From contig NZ_NEVT01000006.1 in the NCBI RefSeq assembly GCF_002261345.1, positions 992,001 through 1,056,000 of the forward strand: a stretch of DNA of 64,000 bases, written 5' to 3'. This DNA comes from Bordetella genomosp. 2. Lineage in GTDB: Bacteria; Pseudomonadota; Gammaproteobacteria; Burkholderiales; Burkholderiaceae_B. Of the stretch, positions 33,424-43,195 are shown piece after piece. A model generated the notes under the pieces. It was not told the DNA's origin and searched no databases. It saw nothing but the letters and a program-made list of their open reading frames with translations. Numbering within the stretch: position 1 is the stretch's first letter; the number at the start of each line of letters is the position of its first letter. The translations under genes and the position numbers were made by a program.

Positions 33424-33792
33424 ATGCACAATTCCCAGCAGCACTCCACCCGCCGCCGCGCCGCCGGCTGGCGGCGCATCCTGCCGGCCCTGGCGGCCGG
33501 CCTGTGCGCGGCAGCCGCCGCCGGCGCGGCCCACGCGGCCGACGCCGAGGCGGGCCGCGCGCTGTTCACCAAGGGCGCCACGCCGGCCTGTGCCGTCTGC
33601 CATACGCTGGCCGACGCCGGCGCGGCCGGCACCATCGGACCGGACCTGGACGAACTCAAGCCCGATGCCAAGCGCGTCGCCCTGGCGGTGCGCAACGGCA
33701 TCGGCGTCATGCCGGCGTTCGAGGCGCTCAGCGATGCCGACGTGCAGGTCCTGGCCGACTACGTGGCCGCCGCCACCGGCGCGGCCCAGTAG
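33424..33792 (+). CDS. sorB: Small class I cytochrome c, SorB-like
   Basis: A 122-residue secreted monohaem cytochrome. A signal peptide (LPALAAGLCAAAAAGAAHAA) is followed by the haem motif CAVCH and a distal Met in GIGVMPAF. It probably accepts electrons from the sulfite dehydrogenase upstream and hands them to the respiratory chain. It ends 15 bases before a convergent VOC gene. Confidence 0.88.
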   Translation: MHNSQQHSTRRRAAGWRRILPALAAGLCAAAAAGAAHAADAEAGRALFTKGATPACAVCHTLADAGAAGTIGPDLDELKPDAKRVALAVRNGIGVMPAFEALSDADVQVLADYVAAATGAAQ

Positions 33793-33807
33793 CGGCGCCG
33801 CGCGGCG

Positions 33808-34230
33808 TCAGTCGCGCGGCAGCAGTTGCGGGTTCCAGGCCACTTCCCACAAGTGCCCTTCCGGGTCCTGGAAGTAGCCGGCATAGCCGCCCCAGAAGGT
33901 GTCGGCGGCCGGCTTGACCTCCGTCGCGCCGGCCGCGCGCGCCTGCCGCATGACGCTGTCGACCTCGGCGCGGTCCGACACATTGTGGGCCAGCGCGCAG
34001 TGCGTGGCGCTGGCCGGCCCCACCGGCAAGCCGCTGTCGTGCGCCAGGCTGGCGCGCGGCCACAGGGCCAGCTTCAAGCCGGGCTGCAGGTCGAAAAACG
34101 CCACGGCGCCGTGCTCGAACTCGGTGCCGACGATACCTTGCGTGGGCCAGCCCAGGCCGTCGCGGTAAAAGCGCACGGCCCGTTCCAGGTCGTCCACGCC
34201 CAGGGTGATCAGGGTGATGCGGGGTTTCAT
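33808..34230 (-). CDS. VOC-fold glyoxalase-like protein
   Basis: A 140-residue VOC protein: LITLGVDDLERAVRFYRDG at the N-terminus, GTEFEHGAVAFFDLQPG in the first half and GYFQDPEGHLWEVAWNP at the C-terminal metal position (Glu). Function unknown. It is 19 bases downstream of the phosphotransferase gene and probably co-transcribed with it. Confidence 0.85.
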   Translation of the reverse strand: MKPRITLITLGVDDLERAVRFYRDGLGWPTQGIVGTEFEHGAVAFFDLQPGLKLALWPRASLAHDSGLPVGPASATHCALAHNVSDRAEVDSVMRQARAAGATEVKPAADTFWGGYAGYFQDPEGHLWEVAWNPQLLPRD

Positions 34231-34249
34231 ATCGGTCTCCTGAATGCGT

Positions 34250-35053
34250 TCAAACCGCCAGCGCCGCCGCGGCGCGCGCGGCGACCTGCAGCGTGCCGGC
34301 CGGGTCGGCGTCGTCCTGCAGCATCCACACGGCCGACAGCCCGGCCCAGGCCAGCACCCACTGCAGCAGGCGGCGAGGCTCGATGCCCGACGCGGCCGCG
34401 ACGATGTCCAGACGCCGCTCGAAACGCCCGCGCGCCAGCGCCGTGCGGCGGCTGGGGTTGCAGAACAGGTTGGCATAGTCGAAGCCGCGTTCGCCGTGCA
34501 GGCCTTTCGGGTCGATCGCCAGCCAGCCGCGCGCGCCGAAATCCAGCACATTGCCGTGGTGGATATCGCCGTGCAATACGCCTGGCTGGCGCGGCTCGGC
34601 CAGCAAGGCGCGGGCGTGGCGCGCGCTGTCGCGCAACACCCCGCCATGCCGCTCGGCAGCCAGCCACAGGTCGCGGAACCAGTCGTCGAGCGGCACCAGG
34701 CCGGGCGGCGGCCGGCCGCGCCGCGCGTGCAGGCGCGCCACGGCGCCGCACAGGATGCGGGTCGCCTCCGGGTCGTCGGCGCCGCGGCGCGCCATGGCGG
34801 CCAGCGAGCCGGGGCCTTGCGCCCGCTCCATCAACAGCGCGTCGCCATCTTGGGCCAGCACGCGCGCGGCGCCCTCGCCCGCCCACCACGCCAGCACCCG
34901 CGCGCCCCGGCGCTCTTCCTCGACGCGGGCGATCTTCAGCATGGCCGCGGCGGCGCCCTGGCGCACCGGCAGCAGGCGGCTGGTGGCGGTGCGGATCGGC
35001 GCGCCGTCCGGCTCCAGGCCCCACTGCCGCAAATAGCGGTCGAATATCCTCAA
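34250..35053 (-). CDS. Aminoglycoside/hydroxyurea phosphotransferase-like kinase (APH(6)/StrB type)
   Basis: A 267-residue protein kinase-fold phosphotransferase. The catalytic loop GVLHGDIHHGNVLDFG and the metal-binding LAIDPKGLHGE match the APH(6) streptomycin kinase/hydroxyurea phosphotransferase family. The N-terminal lobe is short. The start is TTG at 35053, supported by a GGAGG site six bases upstream. In the chromosome such genes are often not resistance determinants, so natural substrate and phenotype are open. Confidence 0.82.
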   Translation of the reverse strand: MRIFDRYLRQWGLEPDGAPIRTATSRLLPVRQGAAAAMLKIARVEEERRGARVLAWWAGEGAARVLAQDGDALLMERAQGPGSLAAMARRGADDPEATRILCGAVARLHARRGRPPPGLVPLDDWFRDLWLAAERHGGVLRDSARHARALLAEPRQPGVLHGDIHHGNVLDFGARGWLAIDPKGLHGERGFDYANLFCNPSRRTALARGRFERRLDIVAAASGIEPRRLLQWVLAWAGLSAVWMLQDDADPAGTLQVAARAAAALAV

Positions 35054-35149
35054 GGCTAACCTCCACGGTATGGCCCAGCCATTAAATCATCCTCCAACCC
35101 GAGGGTAGTAACATCGGACGGCGTTTCCCACCCTATCCGGAGTTCAGCC

Positions 35150-36196
35150 TTGAAATACCGAAAACTCGGCCGTACCGATCTCGATGTCAGCCTGATCGGC
35201 CTGGGCACCATGACCTGGGGCGAGCAGAACAGCGAAGCCGAGGCCCACGAACAGCTCGACTACGCCCTGTCGCGCGGCATCAACCTGGTCGACACCGCCG
35301 AGATGTATCCGGTGCCGCCGAAGCCCGAGACACAGGGTCGCACCGAAACCTACATCGGCACCTGGCTGGCCAAGACGCGCCGCCGCCATGACATCGTGCT
35401 GGCCAGCAAGGCGGCCGGGCCGGTGCGCGACCCGAAGCGGCCTGGCCACATCCGCGACGGCAAGACCTTCCTCGACCGCAACAACCTCACCGCCGCGCTG
35501 GACGCCAGCCTCAAGCGCCTGCAGACCGACTACCTGGACCTGTACCAGCTGCACTGGCCCGACCGCAGCACCGCCACCTTCGGGCGCGCCTACCCGTGGA
35601 TCGACGACGACTACACCGTGCCCATCCAGGAAACGCTCGAGGTGCTGCGGGACTTCGTGCGCGCCGGCAAGGTGCGGCACATCGGCGTGTCCAACGAAAC
35701 GCCCTGGGGCGTGGCGCAATTCCTCAAGCACGCCGAAACCCAGGGGCTGCCCCGCATCGCCTCGATCCAGAATCCATACAGCCTGCTCAACCGCACCTAC
35801 GAACAAGGCCTGGCGGAATTCAGCCATCTGGAACAGGTAAGCCTGCTGGCCTATTCACCGCTGGCCATGGGCGTGCTGTCCGGCAAATACCTGGATGGCG
35901 CCCGCCCCGAAGGCGCGCGCCTGACGCTGTACACGCGCTTCACGCGCTACAGCAACGCGCAGTCGGAGGCCGCCACGCGCGAATATGTGCAGCTGGCGCG
36001 CGCCCACGGCCTGTCGCCGACGCACCTGGCGCTGGCCTGGGTCAACCAGCGGCCGTTCGTGGCCAGCAACCTGATCGGCGCCACCACGCTGGAACAGCTG
36101 CGGGAGAACATCGACAGCGCAGAAGTAACGTTGTCGCCCGCCCTGCTGGAAGAAATCGAGCGCATCCACGCCCAGCAGCCCAACCCCGCGCCGTAG
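35150..36196 (+). CDS. tas: NADP(H)-dependent aldo/keto reductase, Tas-like
   Basis: A 348-residue AKR close to E. coli Tas: GLGTMTWGEQNSEAEAHEQL, then DTAEMYPVPPKPETQGRTET with the catalytic Asp/Tyr pair, and LASKAAGPVRD with the Lys. The C-terminal NADP part (LIGATTLEQLREN) is present. The start is TTG at 35150, giving KYRKLGRTDLDVS, the standard N-terminus of the family, with a CCGGAG site upstream. It ends 21 bases before a convergent LysR gene. Confidence 0.9.
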   Translation: MKYRKLGRTDLDVSLIGLGTMTWGEQNSEAEAHEQLDYALSRGINLVDTAEMYPVPPKPETQGRTETYIGTWLAKTRRRHDIVLASKAAGPVRDPKRPGHIRDGKTFLDRNNLTAALDASLKRLQTDYLDLYQLHWPDRSTATFGRAYPWIDDDYTVPIQETLEVLRDFVRAGKVRHIGVSNETPWGVAQFLKHAETQGLPRIASIQNPYSLLNRTYEQGLAEFSHLEQVSLLAYSPLAMGVLSGKYLDGARPEGARLTLYTRFTRYSNAQSEAATREYVQLARAHGLSPTHLALAWVNQRPFVASNLIGATTLEQLRENIDSAEVTLSPALLEEIERIHAQQPNPAP

Positions 36197-36217
36197 CGCA
36201 ACGTCGCCCCGGCGCGG

Positions 36218-37096
36218 CTAGCCCTGGCCAAACAAGTCCAGCAGCCGGCCCAGCGCCGGATTGTGGTTGTCCTGCCGCCATGCCAGGCCGTGCTGGATGC
36301 GCCGGGCATGGCGCGGCAGAGGCCGGAACACCACCCCCTCGATATTCAGGGCCTCGATCTCGCGCGGGATCAGGCCTACCCCCACGCCGGCGGCAATCAG
36401 GCATAACAGCGTCTGTGACGCCTCCGACTCGCGCACCACGCGCGGCGCGAAGCCGGCATCGCGGCAGATGGCTTCCATGGCCTGCCGCAAATGAAAGCCC
36501 TGCCCCGCCGGGTACGCCACGAAGGGCTCGCCCTGCAATTGGCGCAACGCCAGCCTGCGAGGCCGGGCCATCGGATGCGATGCCGGCAGCGCCATGGCGA
36601 ATTCGCTTTCCAGCGACACGCGCGCCTGCAGCCCCGGCCCTTCGATCGGCAAGAAGCACAACGCCGCGTCCAGTTCGTCTTGCAACAGCTTCAGCCGCAA
36701 GGCGCCGGTCGGCAGCGGCCCCTGGATATCCAGCATCACGTCGGGATAGGCTTGCCGCAACCTGCCCAGCAGACGCGGCAGTTGCGCCTGGCTGGCCCGG
36801 CCGGTGTAGCCCAGCCGGAGCTTGCCGGTCTCGCCGCGCTGGGCGCGCCGGCACGCCTGCACCGCTTCGTCGATCTGGCGCGGCAAGGCGCGCACGTGAT
36901 CCAGGAACACCCGGCCGGCGCTGGTCAACGCGACCTTGCGCGTGCTGCGCTCGAACAGGCGCGCGCCCAGTTCGTCTTCCAACTCGCGGATGCGCTGGCT
37001 GAGCGGCGGCTGCGCAATGTGCAGGCGCAGCGCGGCGCGCGTAAAGCTCTGTTCTTCGGCGACGACGATGAAGCTGGTCAAGTGGCGTAATTCCAT
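36218..37096 (-). CDS. LysR-family regulator
   Basis: A 292-residue regulator. The HTH (LRHLTSFIVVAEEQSFTRAA, LRLHIAQPPLSQRIRELE, GARLFERSTRKVALT) is followed by a co-inducer domain close to the aromatic/dienelactone group (BenM/CatR-like length). It is divergent from the 3-hydroxybutyrate dehydrogenase operon with an AT-rich 141-base gap (37097-37237), and is the obvious candidate to control that operon. Confidence 0.9.
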   Translation of the reverse strand: MELRHLTSFIVVAEEQSFTRAALRLHIAQPPLSQRIRELEDELGARLFERSTRKVALTSAGRVFLDHVRALPRQIDEAVQACRRAQRGETGKLRLGYTGRASQAQLPRLLGRLRQAYPDVMLDIQGPLPTGALRLKLLQDELDAALCFLPIEGPGLQARVSLESEFAMALPASHPMARPRRLALRQLQGEPFVAYPAGQGFHLRQAMEAICRDAGFAPRVVRESEASQTLLCLIAAGVGVGLIPREIEALNIEGVVFRPLPRHARRIQHGLAWRQDNHNPALGRLLDLFGQG

Positions 37097-37237
37097 GGCG
37101 TTCCTGTAGCGCGGGCGCGCGGTGCGGAGCGTTTAATAATACTCATGGCATATAAATCGACCGGTAAATATGTATTAGACATCATAATCGCCCCGGCATA
37201 CGCTGTGCCCGATACGTCGATTGATAGGGAGACTTGC

Positions 37238-38026
37238 ATGGCATTGTTGAAGGGACGGGTAGCGCTCGTGACCGGGTCCACCAGCGGCATCGGGCTGGCG
37301 TTGGCGCGGCGCCTGGCGGATGCCGGCGCCCACCTGGTGCTCAATGGCCTGGCCAGCGCTGCCGAGGCCGAGGCGCTGTGCGACCATTTCGCGCAGCAGC
37401 ACGGCGACCGCCCTGAATTCGCGCCTTGCGATTTGCGCGACTACCGGCAGATCGAGCAGATGATCGCCGGCCTGAATCGCCGCCACGGCGCACTGGACAT
37501 ATTGGTCAACAATGCCGGCATCCAGCACGTCAGCCCCATCGCCGAGTTCTCGCCGCAGATCTGGCAGGACATGCTGGCGGTGAACCTGTCGGCCAGCTTC
37601 CACACCATCCGCACCGCCCTGCCCGCGATGCGCGAACGCGGCTGGGGCCGCATCATCAACATGGCGTCGATCAGCGGCCTGCGTGGCCGCGCCGGCAAGG
37701 CAGGCTACAACGCCACCAAGCACGGCCTGATCGGCCTGACCAAGTCGGTGGCTCTGGAAACGGCGCCCACGGCCATCACCTGCAATGCCATCTGCCCCGG
37801 CTGGGTACACACCCCCCTGGTGCAAAAACAGATCGATGCCCTGGCCACCCGCGAAGGACTGGACAACGACGCCGCCACGCAGCGGCTGATCGGCCTGCGC
37901 CAGCCTTCCGGCCGCTTCGTGACGGTCGAGCAGATCGCCGAGCTGGCAGTCTTCTTCTGCTCGCCGGCGGCTGCCGAAGTGCGCGGCGTGGCCTGGGCCA
38001 TGGACGGCGGCACCACCGCACAGTAG
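37238..38026 (+). CDS. 3-hydroxybutyrate dehydrogenase-like short-chain dehydrogenase
   Basis: A 262-residue SDR. The NAD site TGSTSGIGLALARRL, the NNAG element (LVNNAGIQHVSPIAEF), the catalytic Ser (MASISGLRG) and the Tyr-x3-Lys (GYNATKHGL) are in order. The segment ICPGWVHTPLVQKQIDALA is characteristic of bacterial D-3-hydroxybutyrate dehydrogenase. It would interconvert acetoacetate and 3-hydroxybutyrate. The ATG at 37238 has a GGGAGA site. The fumarylacetoacetase gene follows after 14 bases, and that enzyme's product is acetoacetate. Confidence 0.88.
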   Translation: MALLKGRVALVTGSTSGIGLALARRLADAGAHLVLNGLASAAEAEALCDHFAQQHGDRPEFAPCDLRDYRQIEQMIAGLNRRHGALDILVNNAGIQHVSPIAEFSPQIWQDMLAVNLSASFHTIRTALPAMRERGWGRIINMASISGLRGRAGKAGYNATKHGLIGLTKSVALETAPTAITCNAICPGWVHTPLVQKQIDALATREGLDNDAATQRLIGLRQPSGRFVTVEQIAELAVFFCSPAAAEVRGVAWAMDGGTTAQ

Positions 38027-38040
38027 GTAGGGACGAGCCA

Positions 38041-39354
38041 ATGATCGACCATACACACGACGCATCGCGCGCCAGCTGGGTGGCCAGCGCCAACGGCCAT
38101 CCGCAGTTCCCGCTGCAGAACCTGCCCATGGGCGTGCTCGACGGCGCCGACGGGCGCATCGTGGTGGCCATCGGCGACTGCGTGCTGGACGCGCGGGCCG
38201 CCCTGGACGCGGGATTGCTCGACACCCTGGCCCCGCCCGCGCGGCAGGCGTTGCGCGCGCCCAGCCTGAATGCATGGATGGGCCTGCCGCCGCGCGAACG
38301 ACGCGCCATCCGCCATGCCCTGTTCGAGCTGCTGGCCGACGGCCATCCTGCGGCCGTACAGGCCGACCGCCTGCTGCATGCCATGGCCGATTGCCGCCTG
38401 GCCTTGCCCGCGATCGTCGGCGGCTACACGGACTTCTATTGCGGCATCCACCATGCCGTGAAGGCCGGCACGCTGTTCCGTCCCGACAATCCCCTGCTGC
38501 CGAACTACAAGCACCTGCCCATCGCCTATCACGGCCGCCATTCGTCCATTACCGTATCGGGGGAAGCCGTGCGCCGCCCCTGGGGCCAGGTCGCCGGCGA
38601 CGACGGGCCGCGCCTGCAGCCCAGCGCGCGGGTCGATTTCGAACTGGAGCTGGCCATCTGGGCCGGCCCCGGCAACGCGCTGGGCGAGCCCGTGCCCATC
38701 GCCGACGCCCCGGGGCACATCGCCGGCTATGGGCTGTTCAACGACTGGTCCGCGCGCGACATCCAGGCCTGGGAATACAAACCGCTGGGCCCGTTCCAGG
38801 GCAAGAACTTTGCGTCGACCGTCTCGCCGTGGGTCGTCACCTCCGAGGCGCTGGCGCCGTTCCGCCGTGCCGCCATGCCGCGCGACGCGTCCGACCCGCC
38901 CCTGCTCGATTATCTGCACGACACGCAAGACCAGCGGCTGGGCGGTCTCGACATCGAGCTGGAAGTCTGGATCTCCACCCCGGCCATGCGCACCCAGGGC
39001 CTGCCGCCGCATCGCCTGGCGCTGTCGCATGCGCAGCACCTGTACTGGACGCCAGCGCAGATGCTGGCCCAGCACACGCTGGGGGGCTGCAACCTGCGTC
39101 CCGGCGACCTGCTGGCCTCGGGCACCATCTCCACGCCCGACCATTCCGGAGACGGCAGCCTGCTGGAACGGACCTCCGGGGGCCGCAAGCCGGTCACGCT
39201 GCCGTCGGGCGAGCAACGCACCTTTCTGTGCGACGGCGATGAAATCACCCTGCGCGCGCACTGCGGCGGCGCGCAGGGCTACCGGATCGGGTTCGGAGAT
39301 TGCCGGGCGCGCCTGGCGCCGGCGCACCCGTCGCCCTACAGCCGCGACCACTGA
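38041..39354 (+). CDS. fahA: Fumarylacetoacetase
   Basis: A 437-residue FAH of the full-length two-domain type. The N-terminal SH3-like domain is followed by the catalytic domain with GYTDFYCGIHHA, LPIAYHGRHSSI, ARVDFELELAIW (metal Glu residues), GLFNDWSARDIQAWEYKPLG and GKNFASTVSPWVV. It splits fumarylacetoacetate into fumarate and acetoacetate, the last step of tyrosine/homogentisate breakdown. The usual partner hmgA is not in this window, so it may serve a related beta-diketo acid. It lies between the hydroxybutyrate dehydrogenase and a Bug receptor in one operon. Confidence 0.92.
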   Translation: MIDHTHDASRASWVASANGHPQFPLQNLPMGVLDGADGRIVVAIGDCVLDARAALDAGLLDTLAPPARQALRAPSLNAWMGLPPRERRAIRHALFELLADGHPAAVQADRLLHAMADCRLALPAIVGGYTDFYCGIHHAVKAGTLFRPDNPLLPNYKHLPIAYHGRHSSITVSGEAVRRPWGQVAGDDGPRLQPSARVDFELELAIWAGPGNALGEPVPIADAPGHIAGYGLFNDWSARDIQAWEYKPLGPFQGKNFASTVSPWVVTSEALAPFRRAAMPRDASDPPLLDYLHDTQDQRLGGLDIELEVWISTPAMRTQGLPPHRLALSHAQHLYWTPAQMLAQHTLGGCNLRPGDLLASGTISTPDHSGDGSLLERTSGGRKPVTLPSGEQRTFLCDGDEITLRAHCGGAQGYRIGFGDCRARLAPAHPSPYSRDH

Positions 39355-39389
39355 TGCCTCATGCCTATAACCCACAGGAGACCACACCA

Positions 39390-40352
39390 ATGAGAACGAC
39401 CTTGATCGCCACGCTGTCCGCCGCTCTCGGGCTGGCATCGGCCGGCGCATACGCGCAGAGCGGCTATCCGAGCCAGCCCATCCGCCTGATCGTGCCCTAC
39501 TCGGCCGGCGGCGTCACCGACCAGGTCGGCCGCGCGCTGGCCGAGCAAATGGGCCAGCGCCTCGGACAATCGGTGGTGGTCGAGAACAAGACCGGCGCCA
39601 ACGGCACCATGGGCGCCATCCAGATGCTGCAGGCCAAGCCCGACGGCTACACCATCACCATGGTGCCTATCGGCATCTACCGCATGCCTCACATCACCGG
39701 CGCGCCGTACGATCCCGCCCGCGACTTCACCTACATTTCGCAAGTCGCCGGCTACGACTACTACCTGGCCGTCAAGGGCAATTCGCAGTGGCGAACGCTG
39801 GACGACCTGGCGTCCTACGCCAAGAGCCACGCCGACTCGATCTCATACGGCACGCCTGGCGCATACAGCAGCCAGCACATTGCCATGGTGCAGCTCAGCG
39901 AGGCGCTGCAGGTGCAGTGGACGCACATCCCGTTCAAGGGCGAATCGGACGCGCTGGCCGCGCTGATGGGCGGACATATCCAGACGCTGGTAGGCGCCAG
40001 CGGCATCCTGCCCTACATCCAGAACGGCGACGTGCGCGCGCTGGCCACGCTGGGCGAAAAACGTTCGGCCTCGCTGCCGGACGTGCCCACGCTGAAGGAA
40101 GCGGGCTACGACGTGGTGCACACTTCCGCCTTCGGCATCGCGGGCCCGAAGGGCATGCCCGCCGACGTCGTGGCCAAGATCGACGGCGCCATCGGCGCCG
40201 CCATGAAAGACCCGGCCTTCCAGCAGAAGCTGATCCAGCTTGGCGTGTCGCCGCTGTATCTGGACCACCAGGCCTATACCCGGGCGGCGCTGAAAAGCGT
40301 GGAAACCGAGAAGGAAACGATCCGCAAGCTGGGCAATATCACGGGCAAGTAG
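39390..40352 (+). CDS. Bug/TctC-family periplasmic receptor
   Basis: A 320-residue receptor with signal TLSAALGLASAGAYAQSG. Family elements are VPYSAGGVTDQVGRALAEQM, VVVENKTGANGTMG and AKPDGYTITM. An AGGAGA site precedes the ATG. As last gene of the LysR-controlled operon it probably captures the compound whose breakdown ends in the fumarylacetoacetase and hydroxybutyrate dehydrogenase steps. Confidence 0.93.
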   Translation: MRTTLIATLSAALGLASAGAYAQSGYPSQPIRLIVPYSAGGVTDQVGRALAEQMGQRLGQSVVVENKTGANGTMGAIQMLQAKPDGYTITMVPIGIYRMPHITGAPYDPARDFTYISQVAGYDYYLAVKGNSQWRTLDDLASYAKSHADSISYGTPGAYSSQHIAMVQLSEALQVQWTHIPFKGESDALAALMGGHIQTLVGASGILPYIQNGDVRALATLGEKRSASLPDVPTLKEAGYDVVHTSAFGIAGPKGMPADVVAKIDGAIGAAMKDPAFQQKLIQLGVSPLYLDHQAYTRAALKSVETEKETIRKLGNITGK

Positions 40353-40365
40353 CGTGCGGGCAGGG

Positions 40366-41088
40366 TCAGCCCAACAGCTGATCCGCCAACTGGCCGAAAT
40401 CGTCGGCCACCGCATCCCAATCCTGCGCGGGCTGCAGGTCGGAGGTCTGGCCGGGCCCGTGTTCGGTGGGCCGGCGCACGAAGGCGGTTTTCAGGCCGCA
40501 CTGGCGCGCCGCCGCCAGGTCGCCATTGTGCGCGGCCACCATGCCGACCTCGGCCGGCGCCAGGCCCAGCACCTCGGCGGTGCGCAGGTAGGCTTCCGGC
40601 ATCGGCTTGTAGGCCTGCGCCACCTCGGCGCCCAGGATGGCGTCCCACGGCAGGCCGGCGCGCTTGGCCATGTCCAGCATCAGGCGGATGTTGCCGTTGG
40701 ACAGCGGCGCGATGATGTAGCGCGCCTTCAGCCGCGCCAGCCCTTCCAGCGCGTCGGGCCACGGGTCGAGCCGGTGCCAGGCCAGGTTCAACGCGTCCAG
40801 CTCGGCGGGCGGCAGCGCGGCCGGGTCCATGTCCACATCGCGCAGCGCGGCCTCCAGGTTCTCGCGGTGCAGCACGTCCAGCCGCACGAACGGCCGCAGC
40901 CCGCTGCGCACCGCCTCCATGGACGGCGAGTAATGGCTGCGCCACGCGTCGGCGAAGGCCGCCGGATCGATGTCGCGCCGGCCGTGCCGCGCCAGGAACG
41001 GCGCCGCCTCGCGCGCCACGCCGCTGCGCCAGTCGACCACCGTGCCGAACACGTCGAATACCAGCGCCTGTACCTTGTCCCACGCCAT
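40366..41088 (-). CDS. Type II haloacid dehalogenase-like HAD hydrolase
   Basis: A 240-residue HAD protein. The nucleophile Asp is in ALVFDVFGTVVDWRSG, Ser/Asn in APLSNGNIRL, Lys in AYKPMPEAYL, and an acidic motif in VAAHNGDLAAARQCG. This is the pattern of (S)-2-haloacid dehalogenases (DVFGT, SNG, AHNxDL), though the usual second Asp after AH is replaced by Asn-Gly. Substrate unproven. It ends 13 bases from the convergent Bug gene. Confidence 0.86.
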   Translation of the reverse strand: MAWDKVQALVFDVFGTVVDWRSGVAREAAPFLARHGRRDIDPAAFADAWRSHYSPSMEAVRSGLRPFVRLDVLHRENLEAALRDVDMDPAALPPAELDALNLAWHRLDPWPDALEGLARLKARYIIAPLSNGNIRLMLDMAKRAGLPWDAILGAEVAQAYKPMPEAYLRTAEVLGLAPAEVGMVAAHNGDLAAARQCGLKTAFVRRPTEHGPGQTSDLQPAQDWDAVADDFGQLADQLLG

Positions 41089-41106
41089 GTGTATGCTCCC
41101 TCGAAG

Positions 41107-41864
41107 CTAGGTCTTGAGGCGGTAGCCCGTCTTGAATATCCAGCGCACGCCCACCAGGCAGGCCGCCAAGAAGGCCAGCGTCATGCCCAGGCTGATGCCC
41201 ACGCTGACGTCCGACACGCCGTAGAAGCTCCAGCGGAAGCCGCTGACCAGGTACACCACCGGGTTGAACAGCGTCACGGTCTGCCAGAACGGCGGCAGCA
41301 TGTTGATGGAATAGAAAGTGCCGCCCAGGAACGTCAGCGGCGTGATGATCATCAGCGGAATGATCTGCAGCTTCTCGAAGCCGTCGGCCCACACCCCGAT
41401 GATGAACCCGAACAGGCTGAAGGTCAGCGAGGTCAGCACCAGGAAGGCCACCATCCAGAACGGATGCGCGATGCCGAAGTCGACGAACAGGCGCGCGGTG
41501 GCCAGCGTGATCAGGCCCAGGATGATGGATTTGCTGGCGGCCGCGCCCACATAGCCGGTGACGATCTCCACGTACGAAATGGGCGCGGAATGGATCTCGT
41601 AGATGGTGCCGGTGAAGCGCGGCATGTAGATGCCGAACGAGGCGTTGGCCACGCTCTGTGTCAGCAGCGACAGCATGATCATGCCCGGCACGATGAAGGC
41701 GCCGTAGCTGACGCCCTCGATCTGCACCATGTGCGAACCGATGGCCGAGCCGAACACCACGAAGTACAGCGCCGTGGACACCACCGGCGAGGCCACGCTC
41801 TGCATCAGCGTGCGCCAGGCGCGGGCCATTTCGAACAGGTAGATGGCGCGGATGGCGTAGAAAT

Positions 41865-41868
<4 letters not shown>
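41107..41868 (-). CDS. yadH: ABC-2 type transporter permease, YadH-like
   Basis: A 253-residue permease with six hydrophobic segments and the ABC-2 signature region ([36 protein letters not shown]). It would pair as a dimer with the ATPase encoded just upstream; the genes overlap by four bases (ATGA). Exporters of this group move lipids, polysaccharide or drugs; the cargo is unknown. Confidence 0.9.
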
Positions 41869-42791
<923 letters not shown>

Positions 42792-42934
42792 ACGGACCTC
42801 GATATGTCGATGAACGCAATGATTCTACTTGCTCGACATCGACGCATCGTTCCACCAGCGCCACAACTCTATTCCGGCACGTAACCGGTTGTTTTTCCGG
42901 GCGTTTCCCGCCCCGCCCCGGCGCGCCCGGGCGG

Positions 42935-43183
42935 CTAGAAGGTGTCCGGGTCCGGCGCGCCGCGCCACACGCCCGGCGCCAGCCAGGCCGTCAGGGCGCT
43001 CGACATCCCGGCCATCAGCCACAGCACGAAGAACGACACGGTGTAGAACGCCATCCGGCCGGGCTGCCATTGGCCGAGCACGGCCACGTCCATGGGATCG
43101 ATCAGCGCGAAAATCAGCGCGCTGCCCGCCACGGCCGCCAGGAAGGACGGCCAGAGTATCCAGATCAGCAGGCGCCAGCGCAT
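42935..43183 (-). CDS. Small two-helix membrane protein at the end of the cbb3 cluster
   Basis: An 82-residue protein with two hydrophobic segments (WILWPSFLAAVAGSALIFAL; FYTVSFFVLWLMAGMSSALT). I do not recognise a characterised family. It begins 12 bases after the ccoH stop and is last in the cco operon, so an assembly or stability role for the oxidase is possible by position only. Confidence 0.7.
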   Translation of the reverse strand: MRWRLLIWILWPSFLAAVAGSALIFALIDPMDVAVLGQWQPGRMAFYTVSFFVLWLMAGMSSALTAWLAPGVWRGAPDPDTF

Positions 43184-43195
43184 GGCCTGCTCCGC

